Below the pieces are notes generated by a model. The model saw only the letters and a list, made by a program, of their open reading frames with translations, was not told the DNA's origin and made no database searches. From assembly GCF_002099195.1 (NCBI RefSeq), contig NZ_NBYX01000002.1, positions 372,001 to 436,000 on the forward strand: DNA of 64,000 nt, given 5' to 3'. The position numbers and the translations under genes are program-made. Position 1 is the first letter of the stretch, and the number at the start of each line of letters is the position of its first letter. Shown one piece after another: positions 43,402 through 51,733 of the stretch. Source of the stretch: Burkholderia puraquae. Its GTDB lineage: Bacteria; Pseudomonadota; Gammaproteobacteria; Burkholderiales; Burkholderiaceae.

Positions 43402-43474
43402 GGGATTCTCCGGCGATGCTCGTTCGACCGCACGGGCGGACGCGAGTTCGTCGGGGCATGCTTGCGAGCCGCGC

Positions 43475-44524
43475 TCAGCCGCGCGCGACGTGCGCTGCCC
43501 GTGCAGGTTGCCGGCTGCGCCATTGCCGAGGCGATTCGCCCGTCCAGCGCCGAAAGGCGCGCGTAAATGCGCTGTGTTCCGAATAGCCGAGCAGCCACGC
43601 GACTTCCGCGAGCGTCAGCCGCGGATCGTTCAGGTGGTCGATCGCGAGCCGCCGCCGCGTGTCCTCACGCAGTATCCGGAAGTTGAGCCCGAGTTCGGCA
43701 AGGCGCCGATGCAGCGTGCGCGACGATACATGCAGGCCCGCGGCGATCTGTTCGATGCTCGCTTCTTCGCCTTGCGTCAGCAGGCGTGCGACGGCTTCGC
43801 GCACCGACTGTTCGAGATCGTCCGTCTGCCGCAGCTCGGCAAGCAGCGCGCTCGCCTGGCGTTCCATCATCTGCAGCAGCGCGTCGTCCGGTTGGCGCAG
43901 CGGCTGCGCGAGCAGGTGCAACGGGAATGCGAGGCGGTTCACCGGCTGGCCGAACCGCACCGGGCAGCCGAAATAATCGACGTACGGCCGTTCGTCGCCG
44001 GGCGACGGGTGCACGAAGCAGACTTCGACGAGCCCGTGACGCGTGCCGGTGATATTGCGTGCGAACTGGACGATGGCCGTCAGCGCGACTTCGTCGACGA
44101 GCGGGCCGAGCGGCTCGGGCGCGTCGTGCCATTCGATCGCGACCGACGTCGCCTCGACCCGCACTTCCATGCGCGCGACGTTCGCGATCAGGTGTTCGTA
44201 TTGCTGCCAGCGTGCGAGTGCGGCGCCGGCATCGCGGCATGCATGCAGCGCGTAACCGAGCGCGCCGAGATGGGCGGGCGTGATCCGCTGGCCGACGTGC
44301 AGGCCGAGCAGCGGATCGTCGAGTGCGCGGACCGCGGATTCGAGCAGGCGCCGCCAGTGCGCGCTCGCATATAGCGTGAGCCCGCGATCGTCCTCGGGCG
44401 GCCGCGCCTCGCCGAGCACGTGCGCGGCATCCTCGCCCTGCTCGGACAGGTAGTCGAACAGCAGCCGCACGTAGGTGCTCGAGTAGTAGACGCGCTGTGT
44501 CGATAGCGGGGAGGCGGCGGGCAT
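43475..44524 (-). CDS. AraC-family regulator
   Basis: This 349-residue protein has an Arabinose_bd-type N-terminal sensor domain and two C-terminal helix-turn-helix motifs (IEQIAAGLHVSSRTLHRRL and LAEVAWLLGYSEHSAFTRAF). The start at MPAASP is taken in preference to a TTG 36 bases upstream, because the region between contains a direct repeat likely to be its operator. It diverges from a sterol-desaturase-type hydroxylase gene, its probable target. Confidence 0.9.
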   Translation of the reverse strand: MPAASPLSTQRVYYSSTYVRLLFDYLSEQGEDAAHVLGEARPPEDDRGLTLYASAHWRRLLESAVRALDDPLLGLHVGQRITPAHLGALGYALHACRDAGAALARWQQYEHLIANVARMEVRVEATSVAIEWHDAPEPLGPLVDEVALTAIVQFARNITGTRHGLVEVCFVHPSPGDERPYVDYFGCPVRFGQPVNRLAFPLHLLAQPLRQPDDALLQMMERQASALLAELRQTDDLEQSVREAVARLLTQGEEASIEQIAAGLHVSSRTLHRRLAELGLNFRILREDTRRRLAIDHLNDPRLTLAEVAWLLGYSEHSAFTRAFRRWTGESPRQWRSRQPARAAHVARG

Positions 44525-44530
44525 GGCGGA

Positions 44531-44560
44531 AAGTGTCAAGTAATCGTCGGCAAGTGTCAA
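44531..44560 (+). promoter_or_regulatory. Direct repeat, candidate AraC-type operator
   Basis: AAGTGTCAA occurs twice with a 21-base period (44531-44539 and 44552-44560) between the divergent regulator and hydroxylase genes. Direct repeats two helical turns apart are the usual binding site of AraC-family dimers. On the minus strand each repeat also contains TTGACA. Confidence 0.55.
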
Positions 44561-44618
44561 CGCGGGTCGTCCCGTGCGCGACGATACTGCCGGTCAGTTC
44601 TTGATCGAGGCCGCGAAC

Positions 44619-45638
44619 ATGCCGACCGAGTTGATGACGTGGCTCCATGCGTTCCTGGGTAACGACGTGGACTGGAAGCAGGTGTTGCTGATCGGCATGA
44701 CGCCGGTCTTCCTGATCGCGTTCGCGATCGAATACGCGGTGATGACCGGGCGCGGCCGTCGTGAGCCGTTTCGCTGGAGGGAGATCGTCGCGAACCTGTC
44801 GCTCGGCGCCGGCTATCAGGTGGCCGAAACCGCGATGGGGCTCCTGTTCACGGGTGCGATCTTCGCGTGGGTCTACCAGCACCGCCTGTTCGACGTGCCG
44901 GTGAACGGCTTCACGATCGTGCCGATCTTCGTCGCCGTGGAGTTCTGCTATTACTGGTTTCATCGCACGTCGCATCGCGTGCGCTGGTTCTGGGCCGCGC
45001 ACGTGCCGCATCACAGCGGTGAAGTGATGAACTTCACGACGGCGATGCGGCAGTCGCTGCTGAACGCGTTCGTCGGCGTGTTCGTGTTCTACCTGCCGCC
45101 GGTCTGGCTCGGCATCCCGCCCGCGGTCGTGCTGTTCCTGCTCGCGGTCGATCTCGCGTACCAGTACTTCGTGCATACCGAAGCGATCGGGCGGCTGCCG
45201 CGCTGGTTCGAGTACGTGTTCGATACGCCGTCGAATCATCGCGCGCATCACGGCCGCAATCCGCGCTATATCGACAGGAACTACGGCGGCGTGCTGATCA
45301 TCTTCGATCGCCTGTTCGGCACGTATGTCGAGGAAACGGAGCCGGTCGACTACGGGATCACGCAGCAGATTCGTTCGTACAACTTCCTGGTGTTGAACCT
45401 GCATGAATTCGTCGACATGTGGCGCGACGTGCTCGCACCCGGGCCGGTCCTGCAGCGGCTGAAGCACCTGTGGATGCCGCCCGAATGGGAGCGGCCGGGG
45501 CATCGGCCGATTCATACGTGGAGCGTCGAGCGCAAGGGCGAGGACGCGGCTGCGGCAGCACCGCGTGCCATGCCTGGCGAGGATGCGTCGGCACAACGGC
45601 GCAAGATCGTACAAGCCACGCGCACGCGCTCAGGCTAA
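44619..45638 (+). CDS. Sterol desaturase / fatty acid hydroxylase superfamily protein
   Basis: This 339-residue membrane enzyme has several hydrophobic helices and the histidine clusters of the non-heme di-iron hydroxylases: FHRTSH, HVPHHSGE, and NHRAHHGRNPRY. These bind two irons that activate O2 for hydroxylation or desaturation of a lipid. The C-terminal 40 residues are hydrophilic and low in complexity. The divergent AraC gene and its repeat suggest inducible expression. The lipid substrate is not known. Confidence 0.88.
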   Translation: MPTELMTWLHAFLGNDVDWKQVLLIGMTPVFLIAFAIEYAVMTGRGRREPFRWREIVANLSLGAGYQVAETAMGLLFTGAIFAWVYQHRLFDVPVNGFTIVPIFVAVEFCYYWFHRTSHRVRWFWAAHVPHHSGEVMNFTTAMRQSLLNAFVGVFVFYLPPVWLGIPPAVVLFLLAVDLAYQYFVHTEAIGRLPRWFEYVFDTPSNHRAHHGRNPRYIDRNYGGVLIIFDRLFGTYVEETEPVDYGITQQIRSYNFLVLNLHEFVDMWRDVLAPGPVLQRLKHLWMPPEWERPGHRPIHTWSVERKGEDAAAAAPRAMPGEDASAQRRKIVQATRTRSG

Positions 45639-45674
45639 CCTGCGTGCTTTCCTCGGCGAAAGGCTCGGCGGGCA

Positions 45675-46355
45675 ATGACGAAGAAAGTATTCTGGGACGA
45701 TCCCTACCGGACCACGCTGGATACCGTCGTCAGCCACGTCGACGGCGAGCGCGTGCAGGTGGACGCGACCCTCTTCTTTGCGTTTTCGGGCGGGCAGGAA
45801 AGCGATGCGGGGTCGCTCGGCGGCTATCCGGTCATCCAGGCCGAAAAGCAGGGCCTCGACATCGTCTACACGCTGCCGCACGATCATGCGTTGAGCGTCG
45901 GCGATCACGTGACCTGGCGCATCGACTGGACGCGGCGGTACCGGCTGATGCGTCTGCACTTCGCGGCCGAAATGGTGCTGCAGCTGGTCTATCGGCTCAG
46001 GCCCGGCATCGAGCGCATCGGTGCGCATATCGGGCAGGACAAGGCGCGCATCGACTTCGCGAGCGACACGAGCGTGGCGCCGCTGTTTCCCGAAATCGAA
46101 TCGGCCGCGGCCGACCTGTCGAAGCGCGACCTGCGCATCGTGACCGACTTCAGCGATGTCGGCGCGCAACGCAGGTTCTGGACGGTCGACGGCTTCGCGA
46201 CGATGGCGTGCGGCGGCACGCATCCGGCGTCGACCGGTGAGATCGGCATGCTGACGCTCAAGCGCAGGAATACCGGGAAGGGCAAGGAGCGGATCGAGGT
46301 GATGCTGGTCGAACCGGAGATGGCCGGCGGGCAGCGGGGCGAGCGGGTCGCGTAA
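45675..46355 (+). CDS. AlaX-like alanyl-tRNA editing domain protein
   Basis: This 226-residue cytoplasmic protein resembles free-standing editing domains of alanyl-tRNA synthetase, which hydrolyse Ser- or Gly-tRNA(Ala). The start FSGGQESDAGSLGG corresponds to the conserved glycine-rich segment. The zinc motif CGGTH is intact (179-183), but the other motif, normally HxxxH, reads HFAAE (95-99), so Glu replaces the second His. It begins 36 bases after the hydroxylase stop. Editing activity is plausible but may be changed. Confidence 0.85.
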   Translation: MTKKVFWDDPYRTTLDTVVSHVDGERVQVDATLFFAFSGGQESDAGSLGGYPVIQAEKQGLDIVYTLPHDHALSVGDHVTWRIDWTRRYRLMRLHFAAEMVLQLVYRLRPGIERIGAHIGQDKARIDFASDTSVAPLFPEIESAAADLSKRDLRIVTDFSDVGAQRRFWTVDGFATMACGGTHPASTGEIGMLTLKRRNTGKGKERIEVMLVEPEMAGGQRGERVA

Positions 46356-46373
46356 CCCGTCGCCCGCATCACC

Positions 46374-47993
46374 TCACTGATACCCGTAACACCGCTTCAA
46401 CCCCGCGTAGTCGTAGAAGTGGCTACCCGATGCGATCTTCGCGCCGTCGCACGCGGCCTGGAAATCCGTTTCGCGCTCGTTGTACAGCATCTTCACGATG
46501 AGCCGCGAGCCGTTGCGGTAGACATCCCACTGCATGTTCGCGGCCATCGGCGACACCTGATCACCGCGCCACGGATTGTTCGCGTACGTGTAGGTCTGTG
46601 CCTGCGGTGTCGGCACGAACACGTTCTTCAGGTTCATGATCGACGCGAACGGAATCACGATCTCTGCATGCGTGAAGCGCAGCTTCGCGGCGCGGGTCAG
46701 GTCGCCGCGCGCGATCGCATCGACTTCGCCGAAGAAGTCGTCCTGCAGCACCTTCGCCATCCGGTACGTGACGGGGTTCGCCTCCTGGATGCCGGGCCCC
46801 TTCTGGTAGTAGTCCTCGGCATCCTGCAGATACGCGAGATACTGCGCCTGCTCCGCGCCGATGTACTTCTCCATCGTGACGCCACCGGTTTCCGCCGTCA
46901 TCGCGGGTGCGACCTGCAGCAGGTTGTACAGCACGTTCACCGCATCGACGGCCGTCGCGATCTTCGTCTTGCCGTCACCCTTCAGCGTGTTGGTGAACTT
47001 GCCGTCCGCCGACGTGAACGCATAGGTGCCCGTGTTCGCGAACGTGTAGCCGTCGGTGCCGAGCTTCGCGATGAAGGCCTGCGACACGAGCGCGGACAGC
47101 ACCGTTTGCGCGACGTCGGCTGCCCTCGGCGCGGCCTTGATCGCGTTGAGCTTCGCAGTCACCGTCGCGTCGTTCGAATAGGCCTGGTACGCCTGGCTCG
47201 CCTGGTAGGTCGCGTAGTACGGATCGCCGGCATCGGTCACGAGGTCGGTGGCCGGCTTCAGCGAGTGGAAATACAGCAGGAAGCGTTGGGTGCCGGCCGG
47301 CTGCGCGACCGGCGCGTTCGCCGGATAGCCGGACGGCGCGGCCGGCAGCGTGATCGCCGGGGCCAGCGCGGGCTGCGCGGCCACGAGCGACGCGGAGAAA
47401 TACGTCGAACTGTCGACCGCGCGATCCTGGCCCGAGTTGACGACGACGACCTGCCGGTTGCCAGCCGAGAACAGTGCGGGCAGCCGCTGCGCGAGGCGGG
47501 CGGCGAGTTGCTGGTGTTCGCGGATGCCGGTTTGCGTGAGGTTGCCGTACCCCGGCGTCGAGATGCCCGCCACGCCGTAGCCGAGCAGCGCATTGGCCTT
47601 CATCATCGCGTACGTGTCGGCCTTGAGCTGAGCGCCGAGCGTGGTCAGCGCACCGTCGGCCTCGGCCTTGACCAGCATCGCGTAGATCGCGCCGTCATAC
47701 TTGAAGCCCGACAGCCCGCGCGAGCCGTGGCGCGCGACGAGTTCGGTATAGACGGGCGCGTAGCCGGCGGGCGGCGCTTCGTACGTCGCGGCGTCCTGCT
47801 GCGGACGGTACGGCGTCTTTGTCTGGTAGTAAGTCGTGGGTGCCGGCGTCGGCTGGGGTTGCGGCTGCGGTGCTGGCGTCGAGCCGCCGTGGTCGGCAGA
47901 GGCCGCGGGCGGCGTCGAGTCTTCCCCGCCGCAAGCGGCGAGCAGCAGGCAGGCAATCGCGAGGGCGGTGGCGGTGCGGGTCGGGTGTGTCAT
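46374..47993 (-). CDS. Histidine acid phosphatase lipoprotein, MINPP-like
   Basis: This 539-residue protein has a lipoprotein signal ending LLLAAC (Cys21) and a Pro/Gln-rich tether (about 39-52). The catalytic motif ARHGSRG (His89) marks a histidine acid phosphatase. The proton-donor motif is HAE (FTHAEIVIP, near residue 450) rather than the HD of typical acid phosphatases; HAE is a mark of multiple inositol-polyphosphate phosphatases (MINPP). It likely removes phosphate from phytate or other inositol phosphates at the cell surface. A TTG 12 bases upstream is an alternative start. Confidence 0.85.
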   Translation of the reverse strand: MTHPTRTATALAIACLLLAACGGEDSTPPAASADHGGSTPAPQPQPQPTPAPTTYYQTKTPYRPQQDAATYEAPPAGYAPVYTELVARHGSRGLSGFKYDGAIYAMLVKAEADGALTTLGAQLKADTYAMMKANALLGYGVAGISTPGYGNLTQTGIREHQQLAARLAQRLPALFSAGNRQVVVVNSGQDRAVDSSTYFSASLVAAQPALAPAITLPAAPSGYPANAPVAQPAGTQRFLLYFHSLKPATDLVTDAGDPYYATYQASQAYQAYSNDATVTAKLNAIKAAPRAADVAQTVLSALVSQAFIAKLGTDGYTFANTGTYAFTSADGKFTNTLKGDGKTKIATAVDAVNVLYNLLQVAPAMTAETGGVTMEKYIGAEQAQYLAYLQDAEDYYQKGPGIQEANPVTYRMAKVLQDDFFGEVDAIARGDLTRAAKLRFTHAEIVIPFASIMNLKNVFVPTPQAQTYTYANNPWRGDQVSPMAANMQWDVYRNGSRLIVKMLYNERETDFQAACDGAKIASGSHFYDYAGLKRCYGYQ

Positions 47994-48136
47994 CGTGGCG
48001 TGCAACGGGCGGGATCGGTCGAGCCCCGAAGTGTTGCAAGCAACTTTGACAGCAGAATGTCAGGATTCGGTCGGGCAATCGTCGGACTGCCGCCGAATCG
48101 CGGCGAGCCGGCCACAGCCGGCTCGTGTGCCGGCGT

Positions 48137-48571
48137 TCAATGCAGGCCGGCCGATGCGATCGAGCGCACGGTGTCGTTGATGTTCACGCAGCGCGACAGG
48201 CCGAAATGCTCGGCTTCGCGGCGCTCCGGTTCGCTGCTCGCAATCGCCACCGCGCGCTCGGGCGGCACGCCGAGCGCCTGCAGCGCGACGTCGAAAGGAT
48301 GCTGGTTTGATCCGGAGTCCTTTTGATTCGAGTCCGTGACGACGACCGAGAAGCGGTCGAGGTTCGCGCGGCCGAACTGGCCTTCGAACATGTCGCTGAG
48401 CCGTGCAGCCGGCAGCGTCGTGACGAGACCGAGTCGATATCCTTCTTCCGATGCTCGGTCGAGCCACTGGATGATCGCATCGCGTTGATGGCGCGACTCA
48501 TGCGAATCCGGTGTTGCTTCGATTTGCGCGAATGCAGCGTCGAGACGGGTGACGATGGCTTCGATAACCAC
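48137..48571 (-). CDS. HAD-like protein lacking the nucleophile region
   Basis: This 144-residue protein resembles the C-terminal two thirds of phosphoglycolate-phosphatase-like HAD hydrolases: LGLVTT corresponds to motif II, HPFDVALQALGVPPERAVAI to motifs III-IV. The N-terminal DxD nucleophile motif is absent, and motif IV has SEPE rather than DD. It is thus probably not a phosphatase. It has no signal peptide. An element similar to the one ahead of the LysR gene at 50.3 kb lies 80 bases upstream. Confidence 0.6.
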   Translation of the reverse strand: MVIEAIVTRLDAAFAQIEATPDSHESRHQRDAIIQWLDRASEEGYRLGLVTTLPAARLSDMFEGQFGRANLDRFSVVVTDSNQKDSGSNQHPFDVALQALGVPPERAVAIASSEPERREAEHFGLSRCVNINDTVRSIASAGLH

Positions 48572-48650
48572 GGTGATTCCTCTTCAGAGACGTGATGATC
48601 CGTTCGCCGACGGGAATGCCACACACCTTAGCGTCGATCCGGAAATCGCG

Positions 48651-48690
48651 ACCAATTAATATTTATATCCGACTCATACGATTTGACTAA
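48651..48690. promoter_or_regulatory. Element A, similar to the ndh/LysR intergenic element
   Basis: Forty bases align without gaps to 50331-50370 with 30 identities; the core is TTTATA-N3-GACTCATA. It lies upstream of the HAD-like gene. Confidence 0.4.
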
Positions 48691-48828
48691 TGAATCGGGC
48701 GGTGAGCCAGCGTGGGCGCGGGATGCGTGTTGCACGGGATATTCCGCGCGAATGGCATCTTATCGACGGCCTTCGATGTGATGCACCAGATTCGCGCATG
48801 CGGTGAATGCACCGCACATGCGCATATG

Positions 48829-48867
48829 AAAAAACGGCATATCGAGCGATGCACGCGCGATATGCCG
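48829..48867 (-). terminator. Intrinsic terminator of the NADH dehydrogenase gene
   Basis: CGGCATATCG and CGATATGCCG form a 10-bp stem with a 13-base loop, followed on the minus strand by six T. It lies about 30 bases past the dehydrogenase stop. Confidence 0.72.
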
Positions 48868-48897
48868 CCTTGCGATACTGCGTGTGAACCGGCGCGA

Positions 48898-50256
48898 TCA
48901 GTGCAGCTTGATCGACGGCTGGTTGCGGCTTTGCAGCCAGTGGCTCAGCGACTGGAACAGCGCGCGCTTCACGCCGACCACGCTGAACAGGTGCTTGCGA
49001 TACAGGAACTTGTACAGGCCGATCGCGGCAAGCCCGTCGACGATCAGCGAGCGCGAACGCACGCTGATATCGGCCTGGTACACGGCGCCCGCATGCCCGA
49101 GCGACACGACGGTGCCTGCATCGCGGAACGTGAAGCCGGCCACCGGCTTGCCGGCGACGCGGCGCGCGAACGCGTTGACCAGATACACGGCCTGCTGGTA
49201 CGCGACCTGCGCGCGCGGCGGCAGGAAGCCGCTCGCGCCGGCCGTCGGGCACGCGGCGCAGTCACCGAACGCATACACGCGCGGGTCGTCCGGCGTCTGC
49301 AGCGTATCGGTCACGATCACCTGGTTCGAACGATTGAGCGTGATGTCGCCGATCTCCCGCAGGATCGCGGGGCCCGCCACGCCGGCCGCCCAGATCGTGA
49401 TGTCGCTCGCGAGCCGTTCACCCGTCGAGGTCGTCACGGCGTCCGCGCCGACTTCCGCCACGCGAGTATCGGTCAGCACGTCGACGCTCAGCGCGCGAAG
49501 CTGCGCGTGCATCTTGCCGGACAGCCGTTCGTCGAGCGCCGGCAGGATGCGCGGGCCGCCTTCGATCAGCCGGATGTGCACGTCGCGCGCGGACACCAGC
49601 GCCTTGAAGCGGTACGTCGTCAGCTGCTGGATCGCATGCCGCAATGCCGCCGCCAGCTCGACGCCCGTCGCGCCCGCACCGATCACGTTGATGCAGATCG
49701 GCGCCGCGCGCCGCGCGGGCTGCTGCTCGGCCAGGTGATTCGCCTTCGTGCAGGCCGCGAGGAACTTCCGGCGGAAATCCTCGGCCTGGTCGAGGTTTTC
49801 GAGCGGCAGTGCATGGCGCGCCGCGCCCGGCACGTTGAAGAAGTTCGTCACGCTGCCGACGGCGAGCACGAGGTCGTCATAGCCGAGCTCGCGCTGCGGC
49901 AGAATTTCCGTGCCGTCCGCGTCGTGCACGGCCGCGATCGTCGTCGTGCGAGCCGCGCGGTCGACCCGCTGCAGCGCGCCCTGCACGAAGCGGAACCCGT
50001 GGCGCTTCGCTTGCGCCGCGTATTCGATCGTGTGGGAGGCCGGGTCGCGATGGCCCGATGCGGCTTCGTGCAGCAGCGGCTTCCAGAAGTGCGTCGGATA
50101 GCGGTCGACGAGCACGATTTCGGCATGCCCGCGGCGTCCGACCGTATCGCCGAGACGCGTGGCGAGGTGCAGGCCGCCAGCGCCGCCGCCGACGATCACG
50201 ATGCGCGGCACGCGCGGTGCGCGATCCGTTGCAAGGGTAGGCGTGATGTTGTCCAT
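48898..50256 (-). CDS. Type II NADH dehydrogenase-like flavoprotein
   Basis: This 452-residue membrane-associated protein has two Rossmann folds: RIVIVGGGAGGLHLATRL (FAD, about 18-35) and INVIGAGATGVELAAAL (NADH, about 190). VYAFGDCAACP is the second FAD motif typical of NDH-2. The C-terminal basic amphipathic region (LYKFLYRKHLFSVVGVKR) should attach to the membrane. It transfers electrons from NADH to quinone without pumping protons. GGGAG precedes the chosen ATG. It diverges from a LysR regulator and ends at a clear terminator. Confidence 0.9.
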   Translation of the reverse strand: MDNITPTLATDRAPRVPRIVIVGGGAGGLHLATRLGDTVGRRGHAEIVLVDRYPTHFWKPLLHEAASGHRDPASHTIEYAAQAKRHGFRFVQGALQRVDRAARTTTIAAVHDADGTEILPQRELGYDDLVLAVGSVTNFFNVPGAARHALPLENLDQAEDFRRKFLAACTKANHLAEQQPARRAAPICINVIGAGATGVELAAALRHAIQQLTTYRFKALVSARDVHIRLIEGGPRILPALDERLSGKMHAQLRALSVDVLTDTRVAEVGADAVTTSTGERLASDITIWAAGVAGPAILREIGDITLNRSNQVIVTDTLQTPDDPRVYAFGDCAACPTAGASGFLPPRAQVAYQQAVYLVNAFARRVAGKPVAGFTFRDAGTVVSLGHAGAVYQADISVRSRSLIVDGLAAIGLYKFLYRKHLFSVVGVKRALFQSLSHWLQSRNQPSIKLH

Positions 50257-50330
50257 GTTGTGGCTCCCGCTGAATGACGATTCGGATGACATTGCTCAAG
50301 AACCGACGATATAGTTTCGAACCCACACGA

Positions 50331-50370
50331 ACAATTTAATGTTTATAAGCGACTCATATGTATTCACTTA
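50331..50370. promoter_or_regulatory. Element B at the LysR start
   Basis: This is the partner of element A. It overlaps the LysR ATG and contains TATAAG and CTTATA in inverted orientation 17 bases apart. Position suggests an autoregulatory site. Confidence 0.4.
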
Positions 50371-51311
50371 TAGGAAAGACCGCGACGTTCCGGCAGCTGA
50401 AGGCGCTGGACATGATTGCGCGGCTCGGCAGCGTGTCGCGGGCGGCCGAGGAGCTGAACCTGACGCAGCCGGCCGTGTCGCTGCAGGTTCGCCTGCTCGA
50501 GCAGGCGGTGGGTGCTGCGTTGCTGCAGCGGGTGGGGCGCGGCGTGCAACTGACCGCGGCCGGCGAGATCGTGTCGCGCTATGCGCGCGAGATCCTGCAT
50601 CTGTGGAGCGAGGCTGGCGACGAAGTGGCCGCGCTGACGGGGGATCTCGGCGGCACGCTGCGGATTGGCGCGATCACGACGGCCGAGTACCTGATCCCGC
50701 CGCTGCTCGTGAAATTCACCGCGACGCGTCCGCATGTGAAGACCTATTTCAAGGTTGGCAATCGCGACGACATCATCCGCATGCTCGCGACGCATGAAAT
50801 CGATCTCGCGGTGATGGGCAGCGCGCCGAAGGAGCTGCGCACGCATGCGGTCGAGTTCGCGAAGCATCCGATGGTGTTCGTCGCGGCGCCCGGCCATCCG
50901 CTGATGCAGCGCAAGCGCGTCGCGCTGAAGGATCTCGAATCCGCGCACCTGCTCGTGCGCGAACGCGGCGCGGGCACGCGCTCGACCGTCGAGAGCCTGT
51001 TCAAGAACGCGGGTTACCGGTTCCATGTGGGCTCCGAACTGTCGAGCAACGAGGCCATCAAGCAGATGGCCGAAGCGGGGCTCGGCGTTGCATTCCTGTC
51101 GTTGCACGCGTGTGCACTCGAACTGCGCACCGGGCTGCTCGGGCAGCTGCCGTTCCCCGGCAACCCGATCGAGCGCGAATGGTATGTCGTCACGCTCGCC
51201 GACCGGCGCATCTCGCAGGTCACGGGGCTGTTCCGCGATTTCCTGATCAAGCAGGGCGCACCGGTGATCGACGGCGCGACGGTGGCGCCGCATGAGCGGC
51301 GGCGCAAGTAG
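50358..51311 (+). CDS. LysR-family regulator (CbbR-like)
   Basis: This 317-residue protein has TFRQLKALDMIARLGSVSRA and LNLTQPAVSLQVRLLEQ (winged helix, about 9-60) and an effector domain with ITTAEYLIPPLL, which is close to CbbR/CysB-group regulators. It diverges from the NADH dehydrogenase gene with 100 bases between them and probably controls it, possibly in response to a reduced-cofactor signal as in CbbR; this is inference. Confidence 0.92.
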   Translation: MYSLIGKTATFRQLKALDMIARLGSVSRAAEELNLTQPAVSLQVRLLEQAVGAALLQRVGRGVQLTAAGEIVSRYAREILHLWSEAGDEVAALTGDLGGTLRIGAITTAEYLIPPLLVKFTATRPHVKTYFKVGNRDDIIRMLATHEIDLAVMGSAPKELRTHAVEFAKHPMVFVAAPGHPLMQRKRVALKDLESAHLLVRERGAGTRSTVESLFKNAGYRFHVGSELSSNEAIKQMAEAGLGVAFLSLHACALELRTGLLGQLPFPGNPIEREWYVVTLADRRISQVTGLFRDFLIKQGAPVIDGATVAPHERRRK

Positions 51312-51337
51312 GCGGACGATGCCGGCCGGGCGGCCGG

Positions 51338-51538
51338 TCAGACGAGCCCGAAGTCGTCGTTGCTGTCGGGGATCGACGCGAGCAGCCGTTCGAGCCGGTA
51401 CCAGCCGACGATGCGCAGGCACCAGGCGGCGAGCGCGGTGCGGTCGTTGCGGGAGCGGGGGCCGGATGAAGCGCGGCGGGCGGCAGCAGGCGAGGACGTG
51501 GTGAACGCGGCGCGTTGCACAAGGCACTGGTGGGGCAT
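51338..51538 (-). CDS. Small protein, 66 aa
   Basis: CGGAGA lies before the ATG. The first half is Ser/Ala/Arg-rich and likely disordered; the second half has an amphipathic helix with aromatic residues (WCLRIVGWYRLERLLASI) followed by an acidic tail. This resembles the layout of small DUF1127-type regulators but the match is loose. It is convergent with the LysR gene. Confidence 0.5.
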   Translation of the reverse strand: MPHQCLVQRAAFTTSSPAAARRASSGPRSRNDRTALAAWCLRIVGWYRLERLLASIPDSNDDFGLV

Positions 51539-51733
51539 GACGGTCTCCGTAGGTGTCGGATGGGGCCATCGTAAGCGGCGCGGGGCCCGCCGGCGCACAC
51601 GCAAGGATGGCCCCGAGCAGAATCGGATGATCTTTTTCTGCTCGATCCGGGTACGGCTGGGGCAAGCCGCGGCGGGCGGTCCGAAAACGCGTCACAATGC
51701 GCGTTCGACATCCCCGTCCACTGGAGGAAGGCC

